From NCBI RefSeq assembly GCF_032362555.1, contig NC_083518.1:2678501-2742500 (forward strand): a stretch of DNA of 64,000 nucleotides. Reading direction: 5' to 3'. Both the position numbers and the translations under genes were made by a program. The DNA is from Amyelois transitella (Eukaryota; Arthropoda; Insecta; Lepidoptera; Pyralidae). Numbering within the stretch: position 1 is the first letter of the stretch; the number at the start of each line of letters is the position of its first letter. Below the pieces are notes generated by a model. That model saw nothing but the letters and a program-made list of their open reading frames with translations. It was not told the DNA's origin and did not search any database. Of this stretch, positions 34,885-47,336 are shown piece after piece.

Positions 34885-35858
34885 GATGATGCGATAACCG
34901 ATGTAATAAACTTTATTCGAAATGTCTGCTGCAGAATAAATATTTATAATATATTTTAGCTAAAATTAAAAGTGTTCAGAAAGAAATTACAGAAAACGTT
35001 TTTTCTGCGTCAGTCAAATTATAACCACAGATAATAATATAAAATGACTCTCTTTGACGCATCTTTGACGACATTGAGATTTGAGATTCCTATCGATGTC
35101 GCGGGAGGGAAAAGGATACTGCAGTGTTACTAGCCATTCCCAAATTTTCGCCAATTATTTTGTAGGTCCCTCAAATTATCATCATAATTTCAGCCGTAGG
35201 ACGTCCACTGTTGAACATAAGCCTCAATAGAAACAAACAGAGACAGGAAAATTATCATGGAAATATATAAAAGTCAAGATACAATAATACAATAATTAAA
35301 ATAAAACATAACAGGAAAAGCAAACTACGATATTTCAGAATCCATAAATTCAATTAATGTGCTGTAATTTCTCTTGATGATGAAATAACTTATCATTTGG
35401 ATAAAAATGCGCACTCCGAATTACTCATTGTACGAGTCGGGAGGTACGTACCTACTTGTTAAACACGAATAGAGCGTTCATGTTGATCCGTTGGTGGTCG
35501 AATGGATACAGTGTCAGAGTTAAATGCGCATGGAAGCACAGGTATGTTTTAGTAATAACCGATATGCTTTCAGTGATTTTCGGTAAAAATATAATAAAGG
35601 TTAAGAATATAGCAATGCAAATATTAAAAAGTAGCCTTGCCCCGCAGGTTCTTCCGCGTGAATTTCCCTCAGGAAAAGTAAATTAATACTTTGTGTAAAG
35701 GATCATTTCGCGTACGAATTCGCAGACAAAAACTATCTAAAGCACACTTAAAACCATTATGAGAAGGATAGTGCCTAATACCTTTCATGAAAGAAAAATA
35801 CTGTTTTCGTAATATTTGCTACAAACAACTACAAGTCAACTATCGTGAATAACCTAAA
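34885..35858. other. Non-coding flank upstream of the methyltransferase gene
   Basis: Probable promoter region of the minus-strand gene near 34880-35050. No TATA or Inr/DPE pair stood out. The rest is AT-rich without clear features. Confidence 0.3.
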
Positions 35859-36340
35859 ATAATAGTTTAAAAAAAACTAAAAAACTACGCTTTATTGCTA
35901 ATCAAACTAAAAAATAGAAAATAAAATTTAAAGACAAAGGAATTATAAAACAGTAGTAGCAAGTCGAACAATCGGTTATAGTCAATTACCTCCGATTAAA
36001 ATTATAACAAAATTAAATTTATAAACAAAACAATTGAAATCTGAGTAAAAAGCGTGGGGTGCCTGATGTAGTAAATATTAAAATCATTCTATTAGCATAT
36101 ATTTATGACAAGAGAGTTATGAAAATGAAGTAAAATGCACCCCACGCTTTTTACTCTGATTTAAATTGTTTTGTTTATAAATTTAATTTTGTTATAATTT
36201 TAATCGGAGGTAATTGACTATAACCGATTGTTCGACTTGCTACTACTGTTTTATAATTCCTTTGTCTTTAAATTTTATTTTCTATTTTTTAGTTTGATTA
36301 GCAATAAAGCGTAGTTTTTTAGTTTTTTTTAAACTATTAT
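35859..36340. repeat. Long inverted repeat: 204-bp arms, 74-bp spacer
   Basis: Arms 35859-36062 and 36137-36340 are reverse complements with only about two mismatches that I can see (in the CAATT(G/T)AAATC(T/A)GAG stretch). The inner ends read GCGTGGGGTGC/GCACCCCACGC. A transcript would fold into a hairpin of about 200 bp. No coding content. Could be a foldback/MITE element or an hpRNA locus. Confidence 0.92.
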
Positions 36341-36400
36341 TTATTTTCTATTTTTTAGTTTGATTAGCAATAAAACGCCTAGTTTTTTAGTTTTTTTATA
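36341..36400 (+). repeat. Direct partial copy of the right arm of the long inverted repeat
   Basis: ATTTTCTATTTTTTAGTTTG...AGCAATAAAACGCCTAG...TTTTTTAG repeats the outer 60 bp of the right arm with small changes. Confidence 0.75.
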
Positions 36401-36504
36401 CAATTATTTTTTGGTAGAAGTGTTAACTTCCTACTACTTCTACTACGCTGTATAACTATCTTAAAGTTATATGTGGCCTGATTGGATTAAATCTCATAAT
36501 ATTC

Positions 36505-36676
36505 TCATCATCATGATTCTTTTTTAGGCGATGGGCTAGCAACCTGTCACTATTTGAATCTCAATTCTATCTTAAAGCCCAATAGCTGAAGGTGGCCTAT
36601 CAGTCTTTACAAGACTGTTGGCTCTGTCTACCCCGCAAGGGATATAGACGTGATTATATGTATGCATGTATGTATG
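36505..36676 (+). repeat. Family-A SINE-like repeat, 3' half
   Basis: GATTCTTTTTTAGGCGATGG to TATAGACGTGATTATATG and a GTATGTATG tail. Confidence 0.75.
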
Positions 36677-37554
36677 ATGATTGTTAAACCCAGTTGAAAA
36701 GAATTTTATAGTGATAAATCACTGTTAATAATATTTTTGACTATCCAGCAAACATAACAATTTTCGATTGTGGCCTTGCCAGGAATCAAACCACAAGATT
36801 AAGAGGCAGATTGATACAGGAACAAAAATATTTCAAACATACCTCCACTGCCTTTACAACCAGGAACGCAACAATGTTTATCTGAAGACATCGTGGCACT
36901 TTTGTAGTAAAATCTGTCTTTCACAAAAACAAACACAAACTTGGGACTCCTATCTCAAATAATCAGGTACTTTTTACAGGAGTCCTATCTCAAAATATCT
37001 GCACAACACAGTGAACACAGTCAGAGTCCAATCTCAGATGATAAAATCACACGAATATCCGGAAGAACAAAGCTCGACTCAACGGAAGATTCCAAACTCC
37101 AAATAACGACAAGTTATCAGCACAAAACAAAGTGCAAATAGGTAAATACACAGGCACCGGTAAAAAAACAGAAAGAAAGTTTACAGGTGTTAGAATCGAA
37201 TTCAAAACTTACTGCAAAACTTATTTTACATAAATAAACAAACTGTCACTCATTTTCCAAGCGAGTATTACAGTGTTGCTATTATAAATATGCAAAAGTT
37301 ACATAATGTTAATTCAAGAATCGCATTAATATGTTAAATACGTATTAAATATCGCAAAGTTCTGTAGGTAGTAACTTTATTCTTGTATTGTTGTAAATTT
37401 AGTTGTTCAATTTTCATTTATTACTTTTGTTTTATTACTTATATATTTTTTATTGTTTTAAAATATTCTACTAATTCTACTATTGTTTCTAATGGTAATT
37501 CTAAATGGAGCGATGCGATGAAATAAAAAAGCCTCAGGTTAATAGTAACATTAT

Positions 37555-37824
37555 ATGGAAATATATTACATCTCTTTTTGGACTCCTTATACGTCAGAAC
37601 TTCTTGGTTTCTTGTATGGAGATTACTGGCACTGGTGCTATCTCTGTCTCTCTTACTCTCATACGAAGGATCTAAAAATGAATTTATTAATCCTGGCAGT
37701 TTTAATAAGGATAATGAGAAACTCTTATCAAAATATTGCATTGTCATCGGTCCTTGATACGTGTGCAAAGTTTCAAGTTGATCAGACGTTTAGAAATCAG
37801 TGAAAATTAAGCTCAAAGATTCCG

Positions 37825-37855
<31 letters not shown>

Positions 37856-37864
37856 CATACATAC
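37555..37864. repeat. Dispersed repeat with (CATA)n tail
   Basis: The segment ending TGATCAGACGTTTAGAAATC, GTGAAAATTAAGCTCAAAGA and then about nine CATA units (37826-37864) has the form of a retroposon 3' end. The 109-codon minus-strand frame here looks like chance. Confidence 0.45.
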
Positions 37865-38369
37865 AACCCAAGCTAATAAAAGCGTAGTAAAAACCAAACC
37901 AAGTAAATCGAATATTTAAAGAGTGCCATGACGGACTGTATGTAAGTCCCTTAAATAAAGGACAATATATCTACGTTGGCAATTTTGGGCAGAAAGAAAA
38001 ATGACTTGTGATTCACAACTCACAAGTTGTGACTTGCCATTGACAGTCTGAATTGTCACCACTACGTCAGTAATACACTGTCAGTAAAGTTTTTTTATAT
38101 TATACATGAAGTAGGTACCTACGCTGTCAGTGCTACTGTCAGCTGTCACTATGAGTCTGTAGAGGCGGTAGAGGGTTTCGTTGTTGCTCTTCTGTATTTT
38201 TGTGTATAAATTAAACAGTTCATCAGTTGTTCTTTTATTTATCAATTAGCATATACTATATACAAACGGAGATGAGAAATATTCTAGCTCTATTGTGACT
38301 ATAGTGAATCATCTAGACTGATCATTTGTTTTTGTGGTCTCAACACGGTATTCCTCTCACAGCAGCAAA

Positions 38370-41300
38370 ATGAGCGGCGTGGAAAGTTGTAAAACTATTG
38401 GAATTTGGATGTCGGAGAAGAAAAGCCAGAAAGTGAATTGGAAGGAACTAATAAATGCTTGTACAAATCACGGATATAGTATTGTAAAGGTAAATGTAGT
38501 CTAAAGTAAGTTTACATTCATTGGTCGGAGTGTCGCAAAGTTTTTAATATCTATTATTAATTTATTTATTAACTTTTAGTTGTGTTGATTCTGTTATGTT
38601 AATTTGGGCATACTGAGTATTAAATTATTTATCTGTAAAACATAGTTATTTTCAATTATACAGATGTCCCAAGTTATATTTTTGTATAAGAGCTGAAACA
38701 ATCTATATATATATGCAATCTGTCTATCTAGTTGCACCCTCTACCACTGTGCTTTCGGGCCTGGGGTCAGCTTTTACCAATATTAGTATGAAACAAAGTT
38801 GATGGTGAAACCCTATTTCTGTAACATAATATTGCCTATGTATGAAATTGTGCCATGTGGTTCCTGCCACTTAACAAAAGGATCACTTTATCTCTTTTCC
38901 GTGGATGTCGTAAAAGGCAGCTAAGGGATAGGAATACTTAGGATTCTTCATTTGAGTGATGGGCTAGTAACCTTAATAATCAAGATGGAATTGTGATTTA
39001 AATAGTGATGTGATATATTAGTAGTATAAGTGAATATATCTGAATGAATGAATGTATTGTACTAAGAAAATATGAAAGGTGAATGGAAATGGTAATATAG
39101 GAAGTATCACAATATATCACATCAAAATCCTAACAAGCATGAACTATTGGTGAAGCAAAAGATGTATGCAAGTGGGAAGATGTAGTCTCTGTCCACTTTT
39201 ATATTGGTTACCCATCCAAGTGGGGACTGTACCTGGGATCGCTTAACATGTGTAAGCACTTCAAACACTCGCACCAGTTGGGCTATCACATACTTATTAT
39301 GTACTACATATTTCAGGTGGACCTTGAGAGGCCTTTAGAAGACCAGGGTCACATCGACGTGCTTCTCCACAAGCTGACAGACATCATAGCTGCGGCAGAT
39401 CAAGGTGATTCCAAGGTATGCTCAACATCCATTTCTTAACAAAATTGTAACTGACTGATGTCGGTTGAAAGATATATCTAAATAGATATGTCGGTTGTAA
39501 GACAAGTTTCGTACTTACTTCGAGGCTAACTCAATCTGTGTAATTTGTCCCCTATATATTTATTTTTTATTTTATTTATATAATATGACCAACAATGGTT
39601 CAGTAATATTTCAGTAATGGTACAGTAAATTTTTAAAATTATATATTTTTGATAACTATCCTATTATTTATTCATTTATTCTTTATTGTAACAATGACAA
39701 TTTGTAAAGTACAATAGGTGGACTAAATGCTAATAGCTTTATATAAATATTATATTATTGCCGTAAATAAATGAAAACGTGATTTGCCAAACTTACATAA
39801 TAAGTATAAAATAAATTTCACATAAAAGCACTTTATTTTCTGGGTTTCAAAGAATTTTCAATTAATTGTATACCACAATTAGATGCAAGGTGACTGACAA
39901 GGTGATTGTACATTTACCTACTCATTGTGAAGGCAATGTAGTCATCTATATTTTAAAATTGTCTGCCATTATCTTTCGTAATAATTTAATAAAATGGTGA
40001 AACCGTCCAAAAAACAGTTAGAAGGACAGCATAATCATCGAGGTGTTCATGATTCAATACTAAGGCAAACAATTCATCATCTACTACTATTATTTTGTAT
40101 TACAGACAAAAATACAAGCAATTGTATGAAGTGAATATTCCACCCCCACCCATGGTGTACCCAACCTTCCCAACCATGGGAGCAGAATCACGAAAATGCG
40201 TGAGAGTGCTAGAGAAGAGTCTCTAGCGTCGAAATTCCTCATATACTTATAAATACTTACTTTTTACATGAATTATTTGTCAGATATCTTTGTATCTTAA
40301 TATTATTTTTAAGTGTTGGTTCACGGCACCAATATAAAAAAGAATAGAACCACTCCATCTCTTCCCTATGGATGTAGTAAAAGGCGACTAGGGGTTAGGT
40401 TTATAAACTTGGGATTCTTCTTTTAAACGATGGACAAGCAACCTGTCGCTATTTGAATCCCAATTCTATCATTAAGCCTAACTGTTAAAGGTGAACTGGC
40501 CGGTTAGTCTTTCAAAACTGCTGGCTCTGGCTACCCCGCAAGGGATATAGTCGTGATTATATGAATGAATGAATATTTATGTCGAGAGGTATTTAATAAT
40601 CCGGTAGCCTGTCAGTCAGTTGACTAACCTTGCTGTGGGAAATGTCACAATTTTTAGTGCTATTTGACATCATTCTATGACTTATTAGTTGATGCTACTG
40701 TATCAAGTTATATGCCGAGCCCTACGCTTATTAATTAATAAATGCAATTTATCTTAAATGAAATAAATTTATTTACCTTATAAATTATATGTCTTCCATG
40801 TCAACAGGCATCAGCAGTCATCAGTAGAGTGGAGCAGTACTTGTCCAATCATCCGGATATAACTGTCATTGATCCTTTGGATAATGTTAGGATATTGCTC
40901 AACAGGTAAGATTTATCCAGGGATCAACGGAGGGTACATGCCGTTGATTTCTCTTCCTTTTCTAAAATAATGCTAACGCCATCTATTGAAATGTCAGTCA
41001 CTTGAAATATGGTATAATGTTTTGGGATAAAATTTTTGAAATATATGATAATCAAGTGATCCTGGCTGGGTTAGGAACCCATGTTAACAGATTTACGGTG
41101 GACAAGCGGTAGTCGCTTATACTAGATTGATAGTAAAAAAATATATTTGTATCGCCACAGACTCGAAAGCATACATGAGTAAAAACCGACAAGTGCAAGA
41201 ATTACAAAATACATAAATTTAACCACTTTTACAAATAAGTCGACATTAAACCAGTGTTTTTTTTTAACCATTTCAGATACTGCTACTACTCAATACTCCA

Positions 41301-42530
41301 AAACGAGCCGACATTCCAAAACCAGGGTATATTCACACCCACATTCGCGGAATTCACCACAAACGACACAGAAATGAATGCAGCCATAATGAGACAGAGA
41401 GGCGTGGTGTTCCCGGTCATATGCAAACCTACGATAGCCCACGGTTCTAAGTCGGCACACGAAATGGTGGTGATATTTAATGAGAAGGGCCTCAGTGTGT
41501 GTAGACCTCCGTGCGTTGTGCAGAGTTTCGTGAACCACAATGCGGTGCTGCATAAAGTGTTTTTAATAGGGAACAGGTACCTATCCTTTTTTTTTAATTG
41601 CTTTTGTTTGTGTGTAACTTTTGCCTTTTACAGAAAATTAGGAAGTTGCTAAATGCTATTTTACTTTTCTGCATTAGTTACCTTATCATTGAAGATGCTT
41701 GAATGTTTATATGTTGAGTTAAAGCTTATTAAAATTTTCGAGACTATTGGCGCTGTCTACCCCGCTAAATATATAGACGTGATTCTATGTATGTATGCAT
41801 GTTATATGATGAATTGGTGAGTATGTGACTTGAAAGTTGCATACATAGGAGAAATTTAATACTTACCAACCTAACTTTAAACACCATCTTAGACCTCATT
41901 TTGCTTAACATCAGATAGATTCAGTCGTCAATGTTCTGTTTAAGCAAAAAAGATGTATATTCAACAGTTTGTTCAGCGAGACAGCATGTATTGGTGGAGT
42001 ATCTTATCTTTCTATATTTACGATTAGGTACTTCAAGTCTCTTAAAACCACATGAAAAAAGTCTTAAGTAAATTTAATTTTTCTTTTCCAGATACCATAT
42101 TTGCAAACGGCCAAGTTTAAAAAATTTCTACGCCTCTGAAGATCTCGAGCCAATATTTTACAGTACGGGTGAGGTTTGCAAAGCGGATAGCCAGTCAACA
42201 CTTTCAATCTTAGACCCTCAGGATAAGGCTGATATTAGAATGACACTAAACGAGGAAAAAATTAAAAGTGTCATAAGGGTTCTCAGAAGAGAAATAGGCT
42301 TACTATTGGCTGGTTTCGATGTTGTCATAGACAACGAGACTGGTGACCATGCAGTCATAGACATAAACGTTTATCCGAGTTACGATAATTTTCCCAATTT
42401 TTTCGATCATTTATTAGATTGTATAGACGAAACAGTCTATAGGAATCGGTTTAGTAATGGTGATTCTAGTCATAGGATGAATGGGCTGGTCAATGTTTGT
42501 TCGCTGCAAGAATGTGTAGAATTTGAGTAA
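38370..42530 (+). CDS. ITPK1: Inositol-tetrakisphosphate 1-kinase (ITPK1), 5 exons
   Basis: Exons 38370-38489, 39317-39415, 40808-40905, 41277-41576 and 42092-42530 join in phase to 351 aa. The protein matches animal ITPK1: an N-terminal MGGV-like sensor fold (KTIGIWMSEKKSQKVNW), VIDPLDNVRILLNR, the inositol-phosphate loop AHGSKSAHEM (about 160-169), CVVQSFVNHNAVLHKVFLIG, RPSLKNF, and the ATP-grasp metal site GFDVVID...AVIDINVYPSY with D282, D296 and N298. The expected metal ligands are present. The enzyme phosphorylates Ins(1,3,4)P3 at the 5/6 positions and interconverts InsP4/InsP5 in the cytosol, feeding InsP6 synthesis. The start ATG has an AAAATGAGC context. Introns carry family-A SINE copies and a SINE tail. 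The length fits the catalytic core without the long C-terminal extension of vertebrate ITPK1. Confidence 0.93.
38852..38975 (+). repeat. Family-A SINE-like repeat, 5' half
   Basis: GTGCCATGTGGTTCCTGCCA through TGGATGTCGTAAAAGGCAGC to GATGGGCTAGTAACC, then truncated. In ITPK1 intron 1. Confidence 0.7.
39040..39205 (+). repeat. Family-B-like repeat, weak
   Basis: GGTGAAGCAAAAGATGTATG, CAAGTGGGAAGATGTAGTCT parallels the family-B body; divergent. Confidence 0.35.
39505..39570 (+). repeat. SINE family C, 3' tail
   Basis: TTACTTCGAGGCTAACTCAA, TCTGTGTAATTTGTCCC is the plus-strand tail of the SINE at 51222. Confidence 0.6.
40316..40576 (+). repeat. Family-A SINE-like repeat, full length
   Basis: From GTTGGTTCACGGCACCAATA to GGGATATAGTCGTGATTATA and GAATGAATGAAT. 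In ITPK1 intron 2. Confidence 0.8.
41736..41800 (+). repeat. Family-A 3' fragment
   Basis: CGAGACTATTGGCGCTGTCT, ACCCCGCTAAATATATAGAC, GTATGTATGCATG, in ITPK1 intron 4. Confidence 0.65.
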
Positions 42531-42599
42531 TTGTTCAAGGGTGATGAGTGAGGGTATGTAAATTTATGAGAAATCTTTAGCTATGCTAGGATTGGTTTT

Positions 42600-42778
42600 G
42601 GTCTAGCCTTTGGGATGTGGAGTTGAGACTGTGGACGCTTTGTGTGAAAAGCAGTACCTTTGTCAAATCACCTAGTAGTCCTGGGACTCTGACTTAGCCA
42701 TCGATGGATCTTAGTCAGAAGCGGACCCTGGGCTCCTCCCGACCAGGATAAACGTCAGGAGGATGATGATGGTACGGA
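42600..42778 (+). repeat. LINE-derived fragment in the ITPK1 3' UTR
   Basis: TGGGCTCCTCCCGACCAGGA, TAAACGTCAGGAGGATGATG resembles a widespread lepidopteran non-LTR 3' end. Known from memory of the motif, not checked. Confidence 0.45.
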
Positions 42779-43040
42779 AACATGCCAGTTCTTGCTCGAA
42801 AATAGTGAACATTTAAAATTGATAATGCGTGCGGGTGCGCTTTGTTTTTTTTTTAGGAAGATAATTCAGTATCTGTTTCTGTTTTTGAAGAAAAGTAACT
42901 TATGCATTCGCTATTGCATTTCAGAATTTGTTCATTCCAGTAACTGTTTTTAATTTAACGTATTTTTATACTAATTTAATATGTACTACTAATTATATTA
43001 TTTACGTAAATGTTATGCTAATTTTTTTACGAATGTGTCA

Positions 43041-43046
43041 AATAAA
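43041..43046 (+). promoter_or_regulatory. Candidate polyadenylation signal of ITPK1
   Basis: AATAAA about 510 bp after the stop, followed by a GT-rich stretch (GTTTGTTTG). The implied 3' UTR includes a LINE-derived fragment at 42600-42778. Confidence 0.4.
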
Positions 43047-43498
43047 GTTTGTTTGCTAACGATTGGCGTCAAGCAAATTAAGACGCTGTGATTATTGTCC
43101 GTTGAGTTCAATTTCTTTTGAACTTATTAATCTTACTCGTACTTTAAAATAATATATGACAGATTAAGGGTATGTATGGCAACATAAATAGCAATATTAA
43201 ACTCATGTATTATGTAGATATATTCAGTAAATTTATTTTTGTATGATCAATTATTGTAATCTATTTACGCTAGACTAATACGACTCACTTAATAGTTATT
43301 GTTTAGAGAGATGAGCAAGTGAAACAACTATATTTAGTGCCTATAGAAACTGTTAACGCAAACAAATATTTTCTAAATATAAACTTTTTGATGATAAAAA
43401 TATTGTGGTACTTCATCTTATGAAGTATTTGTTGTACAATAGACCTATTATATTAACACATCTGCGACCACCAATATTAGTAATGAGTTATTTTTTTC

Positions 43499-43583
43499 AG
43501 CATATAATAAAAGCAGTAAGATATAAATGAATAATTGAATTAAATGATTATTCATTTATATCTTACTGCTTTTATTATATGCT
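43499..43583. repeat. Perfect 37-bp inverted repeat with 11-nt loop
   Basis: Arms 43499-43535 and 43547-43583 match without a mismatch around TGAATTAAATG. The length and loop are in the range of a microRNA-like foldback, but perfect pairing is more typical of a young foldback insertion. Confidence 0.92.
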
Positions 43584-43589
43584 TGCTAA

Positions 43590-45509
43590 TTTCAAAGTTT
43601 TTTTTATAAAAGTTAATTCATATAATGACTACAAATTTGTTGACAAAACGGAATTGAACAATAATAACAGAATAGTTTTATAAAATGGCATGATGAGAGA
43701 ATGAATGAAGGCGACTGACGAATGGACTGATGAAGAGTTGGACAGGCCCGGCCTCGTCAAACTTTTTCGTCAACTTGTCCCATTGTATGAATGAATAAAT
43801 AATTGAATGGATAAATCTTTAATGCACACAAAAAAAGAACAATGTTGTAGAAACCATTTTGACTCAGTTGTCCTATTCATCTTTAAGGACCAAATTGCAG
43901 ATGTCCTAAAATATATCTTAGAAGCCCGTTATATATGAGAATGTAAGAAAAGTCTAACAAGCGTGAAGTAAACAATAGAAATGTGTAAGGAATAAGGCAA
44001 ATGTAAATTCTATAGTCTTTGCTTACCCCTGTTGGAAACTGGCGTTTCTATAAAAATTGGTTTCTCTATGTGATTAATGAGAACCTGTTAATATGTATTT
44101 AAAATGAAAATGGCTGCTAACGAGTCCTTCAGGTTGACTAAAAGCAACTTTTGACTAAAAAATATTTCTAATTTATAAAACAACAAGATGAAATGTAGTA
44201 TAGTCAAATTTAAAGAGACAAACCTGTTGCCAATGTGATATAGATATTTTCAATTTTGTCTCTCAAAAATCGTTGAAAACTGTTGAACAATTTAAATTTA
44301 CCGTTTAGTTTTAACGTTAAAATGTTATCAAACTTTCTAGAAACTAGAATTTTAAAAAGGATCTTATGTTAGCTCAGGTTTTTATATAACAAACTTTATG
44401 TAGGTTTATTATTTCAACGGTAAAAAACAATTGAAAAAAGAACTTTTAAAACTAAGTTTATAGGCTATTATAAGCTATAGGTACCTATCTAATTAGTGTT
44501 TCCTCTAGTTTTTGTTGACTTTCAAATAATCTAAAATTAAAAATGGAACTTTTAATTTTTTATATAAATTTGAACGAACAATCTTGTATTCATAGAATTA
44601 AAAATTCAAATGTCGAAGGAGGAAATTTTAATGGAATTTCCTCGCGGGCAGCGCGACGCTCATTGGCTGAGTTACAACATGCAAACTATGTTCATTTGTG
44701 CCTCGCATTTCGCCAGTTGTCTCATGTATTATGTTCCGAGACTGATTTACATAGGTTATAGATTTTGTAACTCGACGTATTTACACCGGACCGTGTAGTC
44801 TACCACGAGTTTAATCATTAGCGATTGAATTGCATTTAGACACGTGTAATATATTTTTGTTTCTTACTTTGCGTGTTCCCGACGTTGTATTAATTATGAG
44901 AGATATATGGTGAGTGTGCGGTCGGCTAGTTAAATCTATATAATTAGTTGTATTTTTTTAATTTATTTAAAGAACTGTCGCTGCGTTTATTTCTTGTGTT
45001 TGATAAAGCTATTCCTGCAACGACTCATCCAAATCGGTTCAGTAGTTTTTCCTACAATAAGTTAGTACCTATTTATGATAATAAGTATGTTTTAATTGCA
45101 TAATTAAAATCAGTCGCTAGCGATATAGTAAACCAAACTCGTGGTAGGAGCACTCAAGTCCGGCCCGGGCAATAGTTTACTGGAATAAATCCTGACCTCT
45201 TCCGAAGCATGTGTTTTATTTACCTTCGCACGTTGTTTATGTACTTAGTTTACTTTGTAATGCAAAGCGTAGTCATTATCTATATTGGTAAATTATCTTG
45301 TTACAGACACTACTCTTAATTGTCATATCGGATTTGATTGAATAGAGAAGGATATTCGCTGAACTGTTGAGTTTAAATTATCCCTCGAAATCAGAAAGTC
45401 TTAATTAGGGACCAAGGGACCTATTGTGTCACGGACAAGACGCCGTCACTATGAAATTAACTCAAAGACAAACATTGCCTACATTTTCAGCTAACGGAGA
45501 TGCTGGTAA
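43590..45509. other. Non-coding, nothing recognised
   Basis: AT-rich intergenic DNA. Overlapping short frames at 44543-44798 show no family signature. Confidence 0.4.
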
Positions 45510-45655
45510 TAGAATAGAATAGATTTATTTTCAAAATTGGATACAAGGTATCACTTATTGATGTCTCATCACTTAAATCTAATTATAACTACTACCGCTT
45601 CCAAAGCGTGTGTATAAGAAGCGGCGGAACAAACTACACTTCAGTAATAAGTCGT
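45510..45655 (-). repeat. LINE 3' tail fragment
   Basis: Matches 23788-23930: AAATTGGATACAAGGTATCA, CTACCGCTTCCAAAGCG, AGCGGCGGAACAAACTACAC. Confidence 0.6.
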
Positions 45656-45659
45656 TAGT

Positions 45660-47335
45660 TACAATTTGAACGATCAAAGAATCTTAAGAATATATCCATT
45701 CAAAATCACATAAGGCTACACTCATTAGCACAAAAAATAGAATAAGTATAGATTGTTTGCTTGGAGTTCGTTAAACTTATCTTCCGTGAGTCACTTCGCA
45801 GTTAGTGTCTGTACGAAGTAGGTACATAGCCTAAGAATCCGTACAAAATACCTTCATCAGAGCATTCGTCTATGTCATCCCACATCACAATAACGGTGCT
45901 ACCTTAGATCAAGAAAATAAAGAGATGTGTTTCGCTTGGGACTGTTGTTATCAGCCAAAGCTGATAACTACTACTAGTCAAAACTAGCTAGACAAATTTC
46001 GTGCTAGATAAAAAAATGCGTAGAGATAGTGTGTATCTTTTATACCTTTGCGTTCTTTATATCTTTACGCTCTTGTCCTGTGATACTTCTATCCAAATTA
46101 CTTTTTACTATTAATACCCAAACTTACAAGGGAATTAAAAAATCTAATCAATACCTGTAAACATAGACTTAAAACTAATGTACTACGAGTACATATTTAC
46201 ATACGTTAGTGGATAAAAAACAATCCGAATACTTTATATATATATAGATGGATATAGCTACATTTATGTACCACAGGAACTGATAAATTTTTCATAAGCA
46301 TAAACAATATGTACCCGTCTTGAACTAATCATGTTTAGTAACTTTGGACTATTTTTTCCAGAAAACAAACTATTGTGAGAATTTGCCGTATTTATTGTTT
46401 TCATGATCTGCAATTGAAGTTGGTGCGATGGCGGCTCTTGTAATTGATAATTCGACGCAGTGTTGTGTCGTGTGCATAAATCACATCAAGTTTCAGGATC
46501 GCTGATTTATTACGCGTTACGGTATTCATCTGGGATTAGATTTAGTTTAGAATGCAAGGCGTTTGTAATAAAATGTTCCGTAGATTTCAGAGATGCAGTT
46601 TGTCATTCTCGGTCTCATTGGAAGGTTCTGTACGCCCCGTCGGTTGTAATGAACAACAGCTGGCTCTCAAAAACAGTTTGTCCCTCAAATCTAAGTCGTT
46701 ACGTCCAAGGGAACATTTTTATTTTTATTTGTAGGTATTGTTATGAATAAATAAAAATACTATTGGACTGAACCAATCCGCTTAGGTATTTTGCATATAT
46801 TAAAATGTAATCAGTAAAAGAGATTTGTTAATATCGTTATAATTATATAGATACCTATTTCAATAAAATCAAATCAATTGAAATCCAACGACAATATGAA
46901 GAGTTGATTTCATTCGTTCCATCAGTGCCAACTTTATGCGTAGGCGCTCAGGAAATAAATCTGGATCAGGCAAATCTGCTTTGGATAAATTATAGCTTAT
47001 CTTATAATCCCTTATTTAATATGCGCTATTCCAGACTTTCATTCATTCATAGGCTCCGCCTGCGTAAAACGAAAAATTCCAGATTTCGAAAAATTGTCTC
47101 TTGGTGCAACCCTTGGTGTGAGTATAAAATATCGTAAAGAAATCTGGCCAACATCCATTCCGGTGACATATTGCATACTGTTACATAGGTACTACTAAAT
47201 ATCGTAAAAGACAAACCATGGGCTCCTTCTCTTCCTACTTCTAGACTGTGTTCATAGCGCAAGTTTAATGAGTTCGCAACCGGAACAAAACAGGCAGCCA
47301 GATTGCCACCTTGAATTTTATCATCTCATGTTTAA
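45660..47335. other. Non-coding, nothing recognised
   Basis: Only short unsupported frames (for example 46460-46750) with no recognisable protein signature. Confidence 0.4.
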
Positions 47336-47336
47336 G

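Noticed and set aside
37439..37768. 109-codon minus-strand frame
   Set aside because: Overlaps a dispersed repeat with a (CATA)n tail and has no recognisable domain.
37826..37864. Regular CATA repeats resembling a short array
   Set aside because: A simple microsatellite at a retroposon end, without spacers; not a CRISPR or other array.
45405..45445. Possible decayed SINE family-C head (GGGACCTATTGTGTCACGGACAAG)
   Set aside because: Too short and deleted to list as a feature with confidence.
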